Shown piece by piece: positions 12,205-24,846 of a stretch of 64,000 bases of DNA. Below the pieces are notes generated by a model that saw only the letters and a program-made list of their open reading frames with translations, searched no databases and was not told the DNA's origin. How positions within the stretch are numbered: the stretch's first letter is position 1; every line of letters begins with the position of its first letter. The DNA comes from Strongylocentrotus purpuratus. Lineage: Eukaryota; Echinodermata; Echinoidea; Camarodonta; Strongylocentrotidae. The stretch lies in assembly GCF_000002235.5 (NCBI RefSeq), contig NW_022145612.1:14438809-14502808 (forward strand), written 5' to 3'. The position numbers and the translations under genes are program-made.

Positions 12205-12440
12205 TTTAGTAGATAGGTGGCTGGACTACCGATCATTAGGTACATGTATGTGGTTCAAATCTCGGCCACTTCACTAAGGTCTAGCTTTGGCAAGACCTTA
12301 ACATACATTTACTACACTCAAACTATGTTGTACCAAAATATGTAGCCTAGTTAAGGTCAGGTAACATACATGCAGGAGCACCTTGCTATATAGATGAGCG
12401 CTATACTAGAGTGCAATATTATTATTATTATCTTTTATTA
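12205..12440 (+). mobile_element. tRNA-derived SINE
   Basis: A tRNA-like head has an A-box-like TAGGTGGCTGGA and a B-box-like GGTTCAAATCTC near 12254, followed by an unrelated body and a GAGCGCTATACTAG end with an ATT-repeat tail (12418-12430). The orientation is plus. It is not a functional tRNA because no cloverleaf closes. Confidence 0.5.
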
Positions 12441-13583
12441 GAGCATATTTTTGTCTTGCCAAGTGAACTTGATTACTTTGAAGGTAATTTCAAAGGCACA
12501 GGGTTGGTGAACGTGACTCGTCACCTTATTTATTTTTCTAAAGCATCAACACAAAAACCCACATATTATTATTTTATCAAGGATAAAAACTCGGGTCACA
12601 ACTATTGGGCCCTTGATTTTGTTACCATCTTGTCAAAATGAAACACTCGATCTAACTCATTTCCAAGCATCAGAAGACGGTTGTTGATATCAATGATGTA
12701 GTTGGAAGATCATATACTTCAAAGTTATAATCAAGGAATTATCAGAGCTGGAGTCCAAACTGAGGATAATTTATGCAAACATCTGGCAGATTCCAAAGGA
12801 TAGTCAATAGAATTATTAAACTGCCTTGGTTCTTTGATATTTGATGCGCGATGCCACCAAAGTAAAAGAAAACATTTTAGAGAGGATGTGAACTTTGTGG
12901 GTTTTTGTTTGCACAGTTGATTTATTATATCAATAAACATAGAAAACAAATAGGCAATTGTTTAGTAATTATGTACGATGCCACTCTGAAAATCCCATTC
13001 CTCAACAAGCAAGAATTCTTGAGATATTGCCTTAAGAGTGTAATAAATATGTACTGCTTCAAGTACAATATTGATCCCTTGCTGATTGCTTTTCTGATTT
13101 TCATATTTTATATGGTACTATCAAGAAAATATTTCTATTAAATTAAATCAACCAGAGTAAAGTCCACATGTGTCCACTCATGGAATTAGCAACTTTAAAT
13201 CTTGTATTTTTGGACGTGTATCTGTTTGCTTACACCTGGTTATACCATTCATGAGCACTTTCTGTGTAACCAATTATCATTATATTGAATACCTTTAATT
13301 GCATATGTGCATCCTCTGTAGCAATACTGGCCGCGGGTGTTTCATCGTTAGTTCTTTTGAATCAATGTGCATGTATTCGGAGAGCGCATATATATTTGTC
13401 GTGGTTGTTGTGGCATTGAGCCTACTTCAGAGGAAATTGTTAAGCTTTTACTCCAGCTGTAATTACTCCTTGTTATTATATTAAAGTTTCACATCACTTT
13501 AAGAGGGTCAATTTGTAGGATCACTGTGTAAGTTTATACGTATGTTTATATGTATAAGTTTATACATGGCACGCACCCTCCAA

Positions 13584-14062
13584 ATCCATGTATAAACTTA
13601 TACGTTTTGGATGGTCTGTACGATGTATAAATTTATACGTTTTGGATGGTCTGTACGATGTATAAATTTATACGTTTTGGATGGTCAGTACGATGTATAA
13701 ATTTATACGTTTTGGATGGTCTGTACAATGTATAAATTTATACGTTTTGGATGGTCTGTACGATGTATAAATTTATACGTTTTGGATGGTCTGTACGATG
13801 TATAAATTTATACGTTTTGGATGGTCAGTACGATGTATAAACTTATACGTTTTGGATGGTCTGTACGATGTATAAATTTATACGTTTTGGATGGTCTGTA
13901 CGATGTATAAACTTATACGTTTTGGATGGTCAGTACAATGTATAAATTTATACGTTTTGGATGGTCTGTACGATGTATAAATTTATACGTTTTTGGATGG
14001 TCTGTACGATGTATAAACTTATACGTTTTTAAAGGGTCCATGTCATGTATAAAGTTATACGT
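13584..14062. repeat. 35-bp minisatellite built on the palindrome GTATAAATTTATAC
   Basis: About 12 complete units and two partial ones. The unit is GATGTATAAATTTATACGTT followed by TTGGATGGTCTGTAC. Each carries the 14-bp perfect palindrome, or a one-base variant GTATAAACTTATAC. Unit variants (GGTCTG/GGTCAG, ACGATG/ACAATG) are interspersed; one unit has an extra T near 13990. The edges decay into related but irregular copies at 13535-13600 and 14045-14062. The open frames on both strands here are an effect of the repeat. Confidence 0.9.
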
Positions 14063-14663
14063 CAGAACAAACAGCATGATATACATTTGTATATTTTGCA
14101 AGTTGTGTTATTTATAAAAGTGATTGACAACCTATTTTGTGTAAATAATTATTTATTTGTTATCAGTTCATTTATTTGTATTGCCAAATAAAGAAACATG
14201 GATTACATTTCAACTGCAAAAAGCATCATTAATTAATTATTTAAGTGTATTGTGTTAATGTTTGTATAAATGCGATGTCTTTCTACTACTGCATGAGAAA
14301 GAGAGAATTTACTTTTAGTGATTTCATAAATACTTTAATGAGGAAAGCGAAGGAGTGAAAATGAGAAAGTTAAATATACAGCGAAAATGTCATATAAAGT
14401 GTGATGGAGGTGATAGTTGGCTATACCATGAGAAAAGCAAAGCAGTGGAGGCTATAAGCCCTATAAATGAGAGAGTTCTCAAATTATAAGGATTTGGCAT
14501 GTAATTTGATTTGAATCTGGATTACCCAAGTCCAGATTGGAATAAATTATTGTTGTTAATATTTCTTATTTCTTTGCGAATAATATTAGTGACATTCCTG
14601 AGATTTCATGCATTTAAGTTCGCTGAAAGTTAAAAGCCATGTTGTTACTCACACGTTGACAGA

Positions 14664-15740
14664 GGCGGCTCTCCCGGGGGCAGGGGGGGGGGGGGCACAG
14701 TGCCCCCATTTTTTCAAGCACCTGAAAAATGCCCCTGCAACTGTGTAAGAAGTTTACATAGGAATAGTGCCCCTTTTACTTTGACAAGTGCCCCTATTAA
14801 TTTGTAAACTTGCCTCTTCCCTTTTTCAACTCTGATAAGTGCCCCTTTATTTTGACACGTGCCCCTTTTTCTTCGACAAGTTCCCTTTTTCCTCTGCAAT
14901 AAGTGTCCATTTTCCATTCTCATAAGTGCCTTTTTTAATCTCTAGTAAGTGCCCCTTTTATAGTACGAGAAGTGCCTCTCTTCACTTTTGATTAGTGCCC
15001 CTTCACCTCAGATAATTGCTCTATTCAAATCTGAGAGGTGCCTCTTTTACTTTGACAAGTGCCCCTTTTCCTTTCTAATAAGTGCCCCTTTTCCTAATGA
15101 TAAGTGCCCCATTAAAAAAGAGCCCCTTCCTCTTTTCATAAATGCCCCTTTTCTGGTAAATGACCCTTTTCAGGTACGAGAAGTTGCTCCTTTTCACTTC
15201 AGATAAGTGCCCCCTTAACCTCCGATAAATGCTCCTTTAAAATCTGATTGGTGCCCATTTTCTTTCAACTAATGTACATTTTACTTTATTATAAGTGCCC
15301 CTTTTTCATTCAAAGTGCCTCTTTTTATATCTGGTCAAGGCCCCTTTCAGGTGCGATAAGTGTCACTTTTCACCTCTGATAATTTCCCTTTTAACAATGA
15401 TACGTGCTCCTTGTCCTTTCTAATAAGGGACCTATCCCCTATGCCCCTTTTCACCTCCTATAAATGCCCCTATTAATCTCTGATGGGGGACCCTTTTCCG
15501 TCGACAAATGCCCATTTCCTTTTCTCGTGACTGACTTTTTTCATCCCGGGTGAGTGCTTCTTTTTGAGGGTGTAAGAAGTGCCCCATTTTCACCTCCGAT
15601 AATTACTCTTTGTACTCACTCTTTGTACTCAAAGGTGCGTACTTTGTACGCACCTTTGTACACATGCTCCTTTTCTTTCTGATAAGTGTCCCCTTTTCCT
15701 CTCATCATTAAACGGCCCCAAATTTCAAGCGACTAAGAGC
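14664..15740. repeat. Degenerate GTGCCCC minisatellite, locus 1
   Basis: About 1.05 kb of degenerate units of roughly 22-25 bp with consensus like GATAAGTGCCCCTTTTCACC. It starts after a 13-G run (14683-14695) and ends near TTAAACGGCCCC then TTTCAAGCGACTAAG. The same family, with the same right-hand edge, recurs at 55140-55690. Confidence 0.75.
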
Positions 15741-16390
15741 AATTTCTCCCAAAGCTCCCTAATTCATTATAATTTGTATTATAAATGGGGTAGTCGTCTC
15801 ACTGTACGTCCAAGCATAATATACACTTTCACTATCGGGAGCAGAAGTCTCTTGCCCCAAAATAAACATCTCAGTGTCTAAACTTTGTGAGGGAGCGCAG
15901 CAAGTTTCGTCCAAGATTACATAGGCCGAATAAGAGGTGCCGAGTGCCCGAGTACGAAGTGGGGATTGTGCGAATATTAATAATTTCAAAATGTTCAGGG
16001 AAACTGCAGCTCCAGCCCACGCCCAAGCCCTAGCTCCCAACCCCACCCCCTATGCCTCATATAGGTGGGTATCCCGCTCTTTAGAGTTTATCATTAATCA
16101 CATTGGTATTGAAAGCTTTTGAAAAAAAACAAGAAGAAGTTGGGGTAGACCTCCGAAGAATTATTATATGATTATTATTTGTCAAACAAATGCTTTTCAA
16201 ATATATTTCTGTACCATAATGACTCCTGATTTTCTGACAAGTGACTGTTTTAAATTATATATATATACTAGACTAAACCAGTGCTTATAGATAGACCGCA
16301 ATTCCATTACTTCCAGGATTTCCTCCATTCTATTGAACCCCATGATTCGTCTTCAACATGTCAACTCTTCATTCAAATATTTTCAGCTAT

Positions 16391-17262
16391 ATGGACCGTT
16401 ATACCAAGGACAGCTATACAGACTGTCCCAGGTTATATCATGTATACCGATACACGTAGACTGTAATACAATCTTCAACAAACGCATTCACGAAGATTTC
16501 CTAGATATTAACCCAGGGGCATTTAAAATCAATATTCTATTGTATATCCATTAGCGATTATTTTTTTAATAATTATTATGTCTTCGAAATGTTCGCACAT
16601 TTCAGTAGGTGATGTGCAAGTCACTAGAAATATTCAAAGTTTGACGGATCATGTTTCTTTCTTGGAGACATAATATTGACGAGTTATTCTATTAACCAGT
16701 AGCTGTACTCCAGTTTGCATATACATTACTTGTCGCTATGTCGGGCAATACTCAAACAAACTTTCAGGTTATCAAGAACAACATTTGTTAAAAAAATATG
16801 CATACAATTTGAAGCTGCCCATAGCACATCGCACACTACAGAATCCTCTTACGATCCGCTGCTCAAAGAAATGGCAATTATATTAGATATGGAAATCTAA
16901 ACATTCATAATCTTCCGGATATAGGTTCTAAATAATGATGAGACTGAGTACTAACAATAATTTTGGAGCATTTAAATCAGATCAAAGTCCATTTGACTTC
17001 AAATCGTAGACAGTCTAATTATTAAGCCGATTTAGCTTTTCTCCTCCAAGGAAGGATGATTTTACTTAAGATTTTACAAGTCATTATTGACAATTCAGAT
17101 CCTCGCGGATTATAAGGTTTAACATGTTTGAATGTTCATCTTAAATGATATTATGTAAATTCTTCCAGATCGGATCGCAGTCAGATCGTAAAGTATGCTG
17201 TCTTTAGATTGACTTTCATTTCATTCATTTTTTAAATTATAAAATTAATCATCATGTCAGCC
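16391..17262. repeat. Segmental direct duplication, copy A
   Basis: About 870 bases repeated as copy B about 940 bases downstream. Shared blocks include GACTGTCCCAGGTTATATCA, ATTCACGAAGATTTCCTAGA, TTGACGGATCATGTTTCT, AGATCGGATCGCAGTCAGAT and ATTAATCATCATGTCAGCC. Short coding-like stretches are present but none forms a convincing gene. Confidence 0.8.
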
Positions 17263-17332
17263 TTGCAAAGTTCTGTAGAATTTGATGTTGGCTGCAAAAG
17301 GGACATTGAACCTTTAAGTTTTTAACCTAGTA

Positions 17333-18191
17333 TGACCGTTACACCTAGGACAGCTATACAGACAGACTGTCCCAGGTTATATCATGTATACTGATACACG
17401 TACACTGTAATACAATCTTCAACAAACGCATTCACGAAGATTTCCTAGAAATTAACCCAGGGGCATTTCAAATCAATATTCTATTGTATATCCATTAGCG
17501 ATTATTTTTTTTTTTATCATTATGTCTTCGTAATGTTTGCACATTTTAATAGGTGATGAGCAAGTCACTAAAAATATACAAAGTTTGACGGATCATGTTT
17601 CTCTCCTGGAGACCTATATTAACGAGTACTTGGAATCCAGCTTGCATATACATTACGTGTCGCTATGTCGAGCAATACTCGTACAAACTTTCAGGTTGTC
17701 AAGAACAACATTTTGTTTAAAAAGTATGCATACAATTGGAAGCTGCCCAGAGCACATCGCGCCCCACACGACCCTCCTACGATCCGATTCTCAAAGATAT
17801 GGAAATTATATTAGATATGGAAATCTATATAAACAATCTTAATCTTCCGGATATAGGTTTTAAATAATGATAAGAATACTAACAATAATTTTCGTGCATT
17901 TAAATCAGATCAAAGTCCATTTGACTTCAGATCGTAAACAGTCGAACTACTAAGCCGATTTAGCCTTTCTCCTCCAAGGAAGCATGACATCCTAAGAACG
18001 ATTTTACAAGTCATTATTGACTATTCAGATCCTCGCGGTCTATAAGATTTAACATTTAACAAAGTTCATCTAAAATGCTATTGTGTAAATTCTTCCAGAT
18101 CGGATCGCAGTCAGATCGTAAAGTGTGCTGTCTTTAGGTTGACTTTCATTTCATTCATTTTTTAAATTATAAAATTAATCATCATGTCAGC
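17333..18191. repeat. Segmental direct duplication, copy B
   Basis: The partner of 16391-17262, differing by scattered substitutions and small indels. The 17537-17842 stretch reads GDEQVTKNIQSLTDHVSLLE, which looks protein-like and is partly conserved in copy A. A duplicated gene fragment is possible, but I do not recognise it. A TTAA-family fold-back end piece (about 17263-17325, ending TTGGCTGCAAAAGGGACAT then TGAACCTTTAAG) separates the copies. Confidence 0.8.
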
Positions 18192-18311
18192 CCTTATTCC
18201 CTTAATATTAGTGGTCCCTTGAAAGGTAAAACTCTAAATACGTCTTGATGGTTAACATAATTCCTATAACGGATGCGCACCAGGAAAGGCCACTTGTAAA
18301 ATAATCTGTCA

Positions 18312-18685
18312 TTAAAGGTAAAGACCAGTTATGGTCATGCGATTGCATTGTGAAAGAAACGTTGTGGAATCGATCAGAAAAGGTTGATCATCTAGCATCT
18401 AGCATCTGCAAGGTTCTGGAATCATCAAAATGATAAGAAATTTGGCCCATTTTTCGTAAAGTTACAAGCACTATACACAGAATGATGTATATGGGACTAC
18501 CCTATATCTCTCACAGACCATGAGAGAAACAAATTTACCAAATATATGAATTAGTAGGCGGTTTCCCGGCAAATTTGTTATCATCATGTATTAGTCAAAA
18601 CATATTCTTTCACATGATTGGTAATGAGAGCTTCCATTTCATTTTTTGAAATTGGGGCGTTTCCAATACTGGTCTTTACCTTTAA
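18312..18685. mobile_element. TTAA-flanked fold-back MITE (ends AAAGGTAAAGACCAGT)
   Basis: The left end TTAAAGGTAAAGACCAGT and right end ACTGGTCTTTACCTTTAA are exact inverted repeats, bounded by TTAA, the piggyBac-type target site. It is non-coding, about 370 bp. Confidence 0.7.
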
Positions 18686-19179
18686 TATAATTTCCTTCTA
18701 CTATACTGATGAATAGGATTTCCACTGGGAAGTCCATGTTGTAATGCCCAGGTACCTGTGGTTTCCTGTGGATATTCCATAAATATACATTTCTTTCCAT
18801 GACAGCGTCAAAAATAGGACATCATTTAACCTCTCTTGCATAATTATACAGAATACTACATCCGTTTATTTGGCAATTATCAAACACACTTCAAAATAGT
18901 CTAGTGGAGTGACTGAACAACATCGAATTTCTTATTACTATTCAGCGATTGGCATTAAGTAGGGTTGTTAGAGAAAATTGAAATGTTTGTAATGTCTGGC
19001 CAGTGGTTGTACTCTAAGAAACCTAGCCCTTATGAGTCCAAACTCCAGTATGAACTTGGACGAGCAGTTATAGCGGTGGGAATTGATTTTCGACTACCTT
19101 TAAAATTATTGGTGAAAATCTTGCATACATCAGAACCTATATACTTCTATATACCCAGTGTTTAGTCATCTCAATATTA

Positions 19180-19378
19180 ATACTGCATGCGATTATTATT
19201 ACCCCCCTCCCCCAACATTGTCATGTACCCATTTAATACACTTGGGTCGAGAGCCCGGTCGAGAGGGACAATAATGAGCAAAACACCTTGTCCAAGGACG
19301 TCATCACCAAGCAAGGATCGAACCCGGGACCTCTCCTGTGAGAGTCTTGACCAACATACCATACTGCTCCGAAATTAA
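19180..19378 (-). mobile_element. tRNA-derived SINE, minus strand
   Basis: On the minus strand it starts GGAGCAGTATGGTATGTTGG, has a clean B box GGTTCGATCC after GGTCCCG, and continues into a body with GGACAAGGTGTTTTGCTCAT and a poly-G-rich end. The spacing of A-like and B boxes fits a tRNA promoter. The anticodon arm is not well formed, so it is not a tRNA gene. Confidence 0.55.
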
Positions 19379-19379
19379 T

Positions 19380-21470
19380 GTGACCACAAGGGGGCCCATT
19401 TCAAAAGAGTCGCATGCGGGAAAGAGCTTTTCAAGTATCCCTAGTATATTTTCCACATAATCAGGGGATAATGAAAATATACAGAGGATTTATTAAGCAT
19501 TTCAGAGCAAACCGCAGAGCTGCAAAATATGTCTTTCCTCCTTTGATGGTTAAACTATATATCAGGCAGTCAGCCATGCTGCTTTTCAATTTAGGCTCTT
19601 GAAGTTCATAACATTACGAATTTATTTTCCATTAAAGATAACCAGACTAAGCTCTCTTATTTCTCTGAAGATATATTTGAACAATAATCATTTTAAAATG
19701 AGTTTGGGGTTGTCGGAGATGATCTTTTTGTTTAGTATACAGAATGTATTGCAATCGTCACAATAACAACGAAACAGATTATGTTCCGTATTGTCAGCTT
19801 TTGCACAGGACTAAAAAAAATCATTACTGTATATAGACAGCGGGTGCTTGTTCTTGATAAATTCTGTTTCAAATTAATAACGCAGACCCATTAATTTGAT
19901 ATTTTACTTATGCACTACATAATTAACATCCAGTTACCCGGCGACCCATTAATAACTATTATGATACAGCTCTATAATGTTTATATCCTCTCGTGTGGAT
20001 GATGTCCTGGTAGGCCCCTAAACGTTAACATTTGATTTTAAAAATGACTTCAAATCATATGTGATGTAATTCATCTTAACAGGAAAGCTAGAAAGCTAAG
20101 AAAGTTATGATTTTCCACCTTTTATTTGCTTCATTTTAGGAGAAGCACTAAGAAAGAATAAGAGGAAGGGGAAATAGTATACTTTCAAACAATTATTGAT
20201 ATTCGTGAATATCGTGCTATTTATGAACTAACATCGAATAAAATTGTCAGATTATCTATTGGGAGCTTTTTATAGAATAAGGGGGTCTTATCGGTCCAAG
20301 GTTATGCATTTAGAAGAGTTACAAGTACCAAATGAGAGGAGAGGGAAAGTGGGAGGAAGGGAGCGAAAAAGAGAAATTTGATATAACTCAAATAAAAGCA
20401 TGGTACTCTTGATCAAACGGGGGAGCCTCTAGCAAGTCTAAGTGCTTGATGAAAATACAAGAAAAATATGGGAAGTGCCCTGCGCTTAAATTACATGAAT
20501 ACATGACGCCTAATTCTAGGTTAAAATAGCACGGGTAGCGAAGAAAATTCGCTTTTCATTAGGCCTCTAGACTGGGGTAAAATTTAGGTCGAATATATTG
20601 ATATTTTGCACGACTTTCAGATGGAAGAAATGGTCTGTAAAAGATGAAGAAATATGAGAGATGTTTGGAAAATATGATATCTGCAAAAATAAAATTCATT
20701 GCTTTATGATGTTAATAAGATCTATATACGTATTAACTAATCCACAAGCTACAGCCAAATCGAACTGAAACCCAAATTTATCATTTTTAATATTGTCCAT
20801 GGAAGGATAAAGGTTCGTAAGTGGATACCCGATTAATGCACAAGCATATAGAATGAAAGCGATTGAAACAATAACATCGAGAGTAATTAATAATGGTAAC
20901 GATAGCTTTGAATAATAATTGATTTACGTTATATGACTTTCGAGACTCTCTGTGATAAAAAAATAGCTGCTCTACATGGGCCTGTATAATGTTCATAAAG
21001 GCATCTATTCTGTATTATATTAATAGAAACAGTAACTCGATTAGTGCGTTCGTGTTAAATCTATTTTTTCTCTTTTGTTTCCTTCTTCAATGTCGGTAAG
21101 AAATATAAATAGGTATTGAGATGGTCCAAGAGTGGATTTCTTGGAAGTCTTTACAATGATGCTGGTATGTACCTAAAATAGCGAAATTGTGAAAATGCGG
21201 TGTATTGGGAATGGTTTGCAAAACCAGTTTCGTAGTAAGAAAGTAAATAAAAACTAACATTTGTCTCTCTGTTCATTTTTAGGACCATTGGAACATTCTG
21301 GTTAGCTTGTATACCATACACAAGTTTTAGTATCAATAGTGAAAGTCCGAAACACAATTTTCTAACAGCCACCACCACATTTAGACACATAATTGTAGAG
21401 TTACCATCCCACCTATTTTTCATACCGCTTTGTTTGGGCAAGTCTTTCTAGTTGGCATCATTGTAGACGA
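19380..21470. other. Non-coding stretch
   Basis: AT-rich sequence with no convincing exon or named repeat. I see only short open frames without coding character. Confidence 0.4.
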
Positions 21471-21509
21471 TGTCAAAACTCACTTGCGCCAGCTCCAAGG
21501 CCCTTTGCC

Positions 21510-21650
21510 ACCATAAAACTTGTTATCAATAACAATTTACGATAACTGTAATAAGCTACTGAAATCAATGAATATGATTGGCCGAGAGCAATTTCGTCAT
21601 AGCATGTTAACATTTGTTATTGATAAGAAGTTCTATGATACAAGACCCTG
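21510..21650. mobile_element. Small fold-back nested in the 21471-22256 element
   Basis: The arms CTTGTTATCAATAACAA and TTGTTATTGATAAGAAG are inverted repeats differing at one base, about 80 bases apart, centred on a non-coding core. Confidence 0.45.
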
Positions 21651-22119
21651 ATCTTTCCTGTTTTTTGGAGTTGATACATTAACATCTTAGATGTGATGTT
21701 GCAAGATTACCTAACTACCATTTCAACCATCAAAACATAGAAAAGTGTTATAATTTGAAAGCTGTACAGTTTTCTGACGGACAGAGAAAGAACAACACTT
21801 TTTGTTTTTTGCTACTCGGTATTTTGAAAGGAAAATCTTTCAGTTTACTACATGTACATTAGATGAGAGACAAAACGAACTTGCGCAATTGACACGAATG
21901 GCAAGTAAAACAATTCCAAAACATTTTTTTTTTCACCCTCCAAATCAGGATTATTATTTAGGATTTCAATTGGATGTTCTTTGTACAAAATAACTTGGAA
22001 TTCCACAAGAAACTCCTTATACCATGAAAACCTAGAGTTGGCCTCCTATGCAGTCAACTGAAAATGGTTCTTGATAGGATACCTAACAACAAGAACTTTT
22101 GTTTCTTTCAGTCTTCCTA

Positions 22120-22160
22120 TCGTGTGATTTTCATTTAAATGTGTGATTTTCATTTAAATT
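22120..22160. repeat. Two-copy 19-bp direct repeat
   Basis: GTGTGATTTTCATTTAAAT occurs twice in tandem near the right end of the fold-back element. Confidence 0.6.
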
Positions 22161-22256
22161 AATGATTAGGTAATTATACAACATCATATCTAAGGTATTA
22201 TGTCGTTAACTCCAGGTCCAGAAAAGTCTTGGAGTTGGCGCAAATGAACTTTGACA

Positions 22257-24169
22257 CCGTGAAATTAATCCATCAAACGAAAATTGTATCTCCGGTATAT
22301 ATCCAATTATTCCATATCTCAAATATCATCTTGAAACAATAGGCATTTAAAAAGTTTATTTTTGTGACTTCAACTGTGTAAATATGCATTTTATTAAAAT
22401 GACATCTCTCGCAAAGACTCACAAACCAGTAAAATTCTTGATAAACATACCAATCAGTTGGACACGCTTCTGGTTTATGAGCATTACTGACTTTAATTTT
22501 TCCATTGATATACCCGAGTGAATGACGATAATACTGACATCAACATTTACACACATAATATGCAAACGATATAATTTACAGCTTTATAAAGATACTTCCT
22601 TATACACAGAAAAGATTATCTACATCACATAATTATTGTAAAGCTCGTATTCCTTTCATGAAATCTTCTAAAACGAAGTACATTCTGGTACATATGCATG
22701 TATGCAAACTGAACTTTGGTCACAATCAAACATGCACTGCTCCGTAAATGACCGTTTTGTTGCACAATATATGCAGAAATCAAAGTATATATACAAGGTC
22801 TTTTATCAATAATCTGCGCTATTTAAGAACCATGAATGGAGATAGTGTGCCTGCCTGTAAACTGGTATGCTCAGAGCTTTAACCTATATGAATACAGATT
22901 AACAGAAACATACTGATTTGTATTCCATTTTGAATATTACTATTCAAATAAAATAGGCAGCATCAAAATAGCTGAAATCAAAATGAGTGATTTTATATAT
23001 TTCTTAAAAATCAAAACTGTTGTCTTTTGTTATTGAAATTAGGATAAAGCTGAAAGTCTATTCAGGAAAAAAATTTCAGCACCAACATAACTATCTCTTC
23101 AATATAAAATGATTTCATACAACCTTGCATTTTCTTTAATAGTACTAATTTAGGGCAGTCGATATAGATGGGTTTTTGCCCAGACCTCAGTGCAGTTTTC
23201 ATTTACATCATAGTGCACCATTTTCTTAACTTTACAAGATATGCACCAGACAAAAATGAAGAAACATAGCAAAATAATGTGAAAAATAATTGCAACTACA
23301 ATCAAACTTAGAAGAAAATCAAACAAAAACAAAACTGAGGTTGGTCTGCACAGAATCTGTACAAAATGGCATAGGGAAATTGTCTAAGGCTCAAGAACAT
23401 AAAAGTAGTCTGCTACTTGTACCAAATTTCATCTTTGTCATCTCTTGAACAGATATGAAAGTATAGCTTTTAATAGTTTGACAGTTAGTATACAATTATG
23501 ACCTTTGTATTAGAAATGCCCCAATATAAATGCAAATAGGACATTAACAAAAAAAAAAAGAAAAAAAAAAGCAGTAACAATAACGATAACAAAAACAACA
23601 AAAACAAAATAGAGCTTCAGAAAAGAGACATCAAGTTCTGTATGAGAATAAAACAGACCTCAATATAAATTTGTGAACTCGGTGTAAAAAAATATAAATG
23701 AAAGTGCTGCCATTATTTTTTCTGGTGTTTGTAAACTGCCACTTAACTCATTAAATTAATATATATCCATGTATAATACATCGTCATCAACTGAAAGGAT
23801 ACAGACTAGACTTTCTATCCATAAATACCCCAGCATTTTCAACTTCACAAGAGGGTTGGTTTGGAAAGTAAACACCCCACAAAGCAGAGTCGTTATTTAG
23901 GCTTGAAAATTCTTGGGACAAAGACTTGTGTAAACTTGTGCCTTGGTTTGCTTGGTATTCATGTTTCACACTGCTGAGTATTGACACAATACCTGGGAAT
24001 CTATATATGGGGGGCGAGTGTATCCATGACATTTCTCAACCTTACAAACATACAGGTTACACTTCACAATGATCCATTTCAAATGTTTGTCTGTCGTCGT
24101 GGGCTGTTTGTCGACACCTACAATTCTACTTCTCTCAACCGTCTCCTTTCTATACCCCTCTGTAATTCC

Positions 24170-24200
<31 letters not shown>

Positions 24201-24306
24201 GATTTGATTAAAATAATTCTTTGTTTTCAAATTAAATACTGTAAGTCTTGTATGCTTTTTCTATATTTCAATTCAACATTATCATCCTTTCAGAGCTAGC
24301 AGAATG
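22257..24306. other. Non-coding stretch with A-rich tract and GA microsatellite
   Basis: No exon is supported. It contains A-rich runs at 23548-23570 and a (GA)n microsatellite at about 24169-24195. Confidence 0.4.
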
Positions 24307-24846
24307 TTAAAGGTACTATGTCCCATTTGCAGGCCCAAAAAATGAAAAAGTTAAATTACAACTGCATTTGAAAGATAATACTAATTTAGAACTTCCCTAA
24401 AAAAGGTGGGGCTTGAAAATGTCTTCAAGTGGGAAAATAACGACTATTAGTTGTCAAATCGACTTTAGGGCTATAGAGCCCAAAAGTAATAGTCTTGATT
24501 TTCAGACAATCGTACCGAATGGTCATATGTTTTATGCTGCGCAAAGATTCAATCAGTTTAATCTTGGCCATCACAAGAAGTGGGTTATTGATGTAGACAA
24601 ATGCTCAAGTACCCTTTACAACTCTTTTCATGTATGTTATTACCAAAGAAGAAAAAAAGCCAGTCAGTCACTCAATAGTGTCTGACAGTGAAGTCTAGCA
24701 AGTTAACGGGTTTCCTTGCATAATTTGAATATGAGGACACTGCTAACGTTTAAATTTCACAGATAGGACATACATGACATATTCATAATTCCTGCAAAGT
24801 TCTACATAATTTGAGGTTGGCTGCAAAAGGGACATAGTACCTTTAA
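24307..24846. mobile_element. TTAA-flanked fold-back MITE (ends AAAGGTACTATGTCCC)
   Basis: The left end TTAAAGGTACTATGTCCC then ATTTGCAG pairs with the right end CTGCAAAAGGGACATAGTAC then CTTTAA. It is about 540 bp. A related right-end fragment lies at about 17263-17325. The open frame 24413-24685 inside it is not a gene. Confidence 0.75.

Larger units (their letters stand above)
21471..22256. mobile_element. Fold-back element with TGTCAAA ends, carrying a nested fold-back
   Basis: The left end TGTCAAAACTCACTTGCGCC then AGCTCCAAG pairs with the right end, whose reverse complement is TGTCAAAGTTCATTTGCGCC then AACTCCAAG. A smaller inverted pair (CTTGTTATCAATAACAA at 21519-21535, mirrored at 21614-21630) lies inside near the left end. 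Confidence 0.6.

Noticed and set aside
12411-12641. A 76-codon open frame after the SINE
   Set aside because: It begins inside the SINE tail. The remainder looks mildly protein-like but has no splice partner or recognised family.
13584-14062. CRISPR-like array of palindromic repeats
   Set aside because: The sequence between palindromes is the same in every unit, so there are no unique spacers, and the setting is an animal genome. It is a minisatellite.
18965-19165. A 66-codon open frame
   Set aside because: It is short and isolated, and the SINE that follows at 19180 leaves no room for a continuing exon. No motif is visible.
19290-19378. A tRNA gene on the minus strand
   Set aside because: The B box is good but no cloverleaf closes and a SINE-like body follows.
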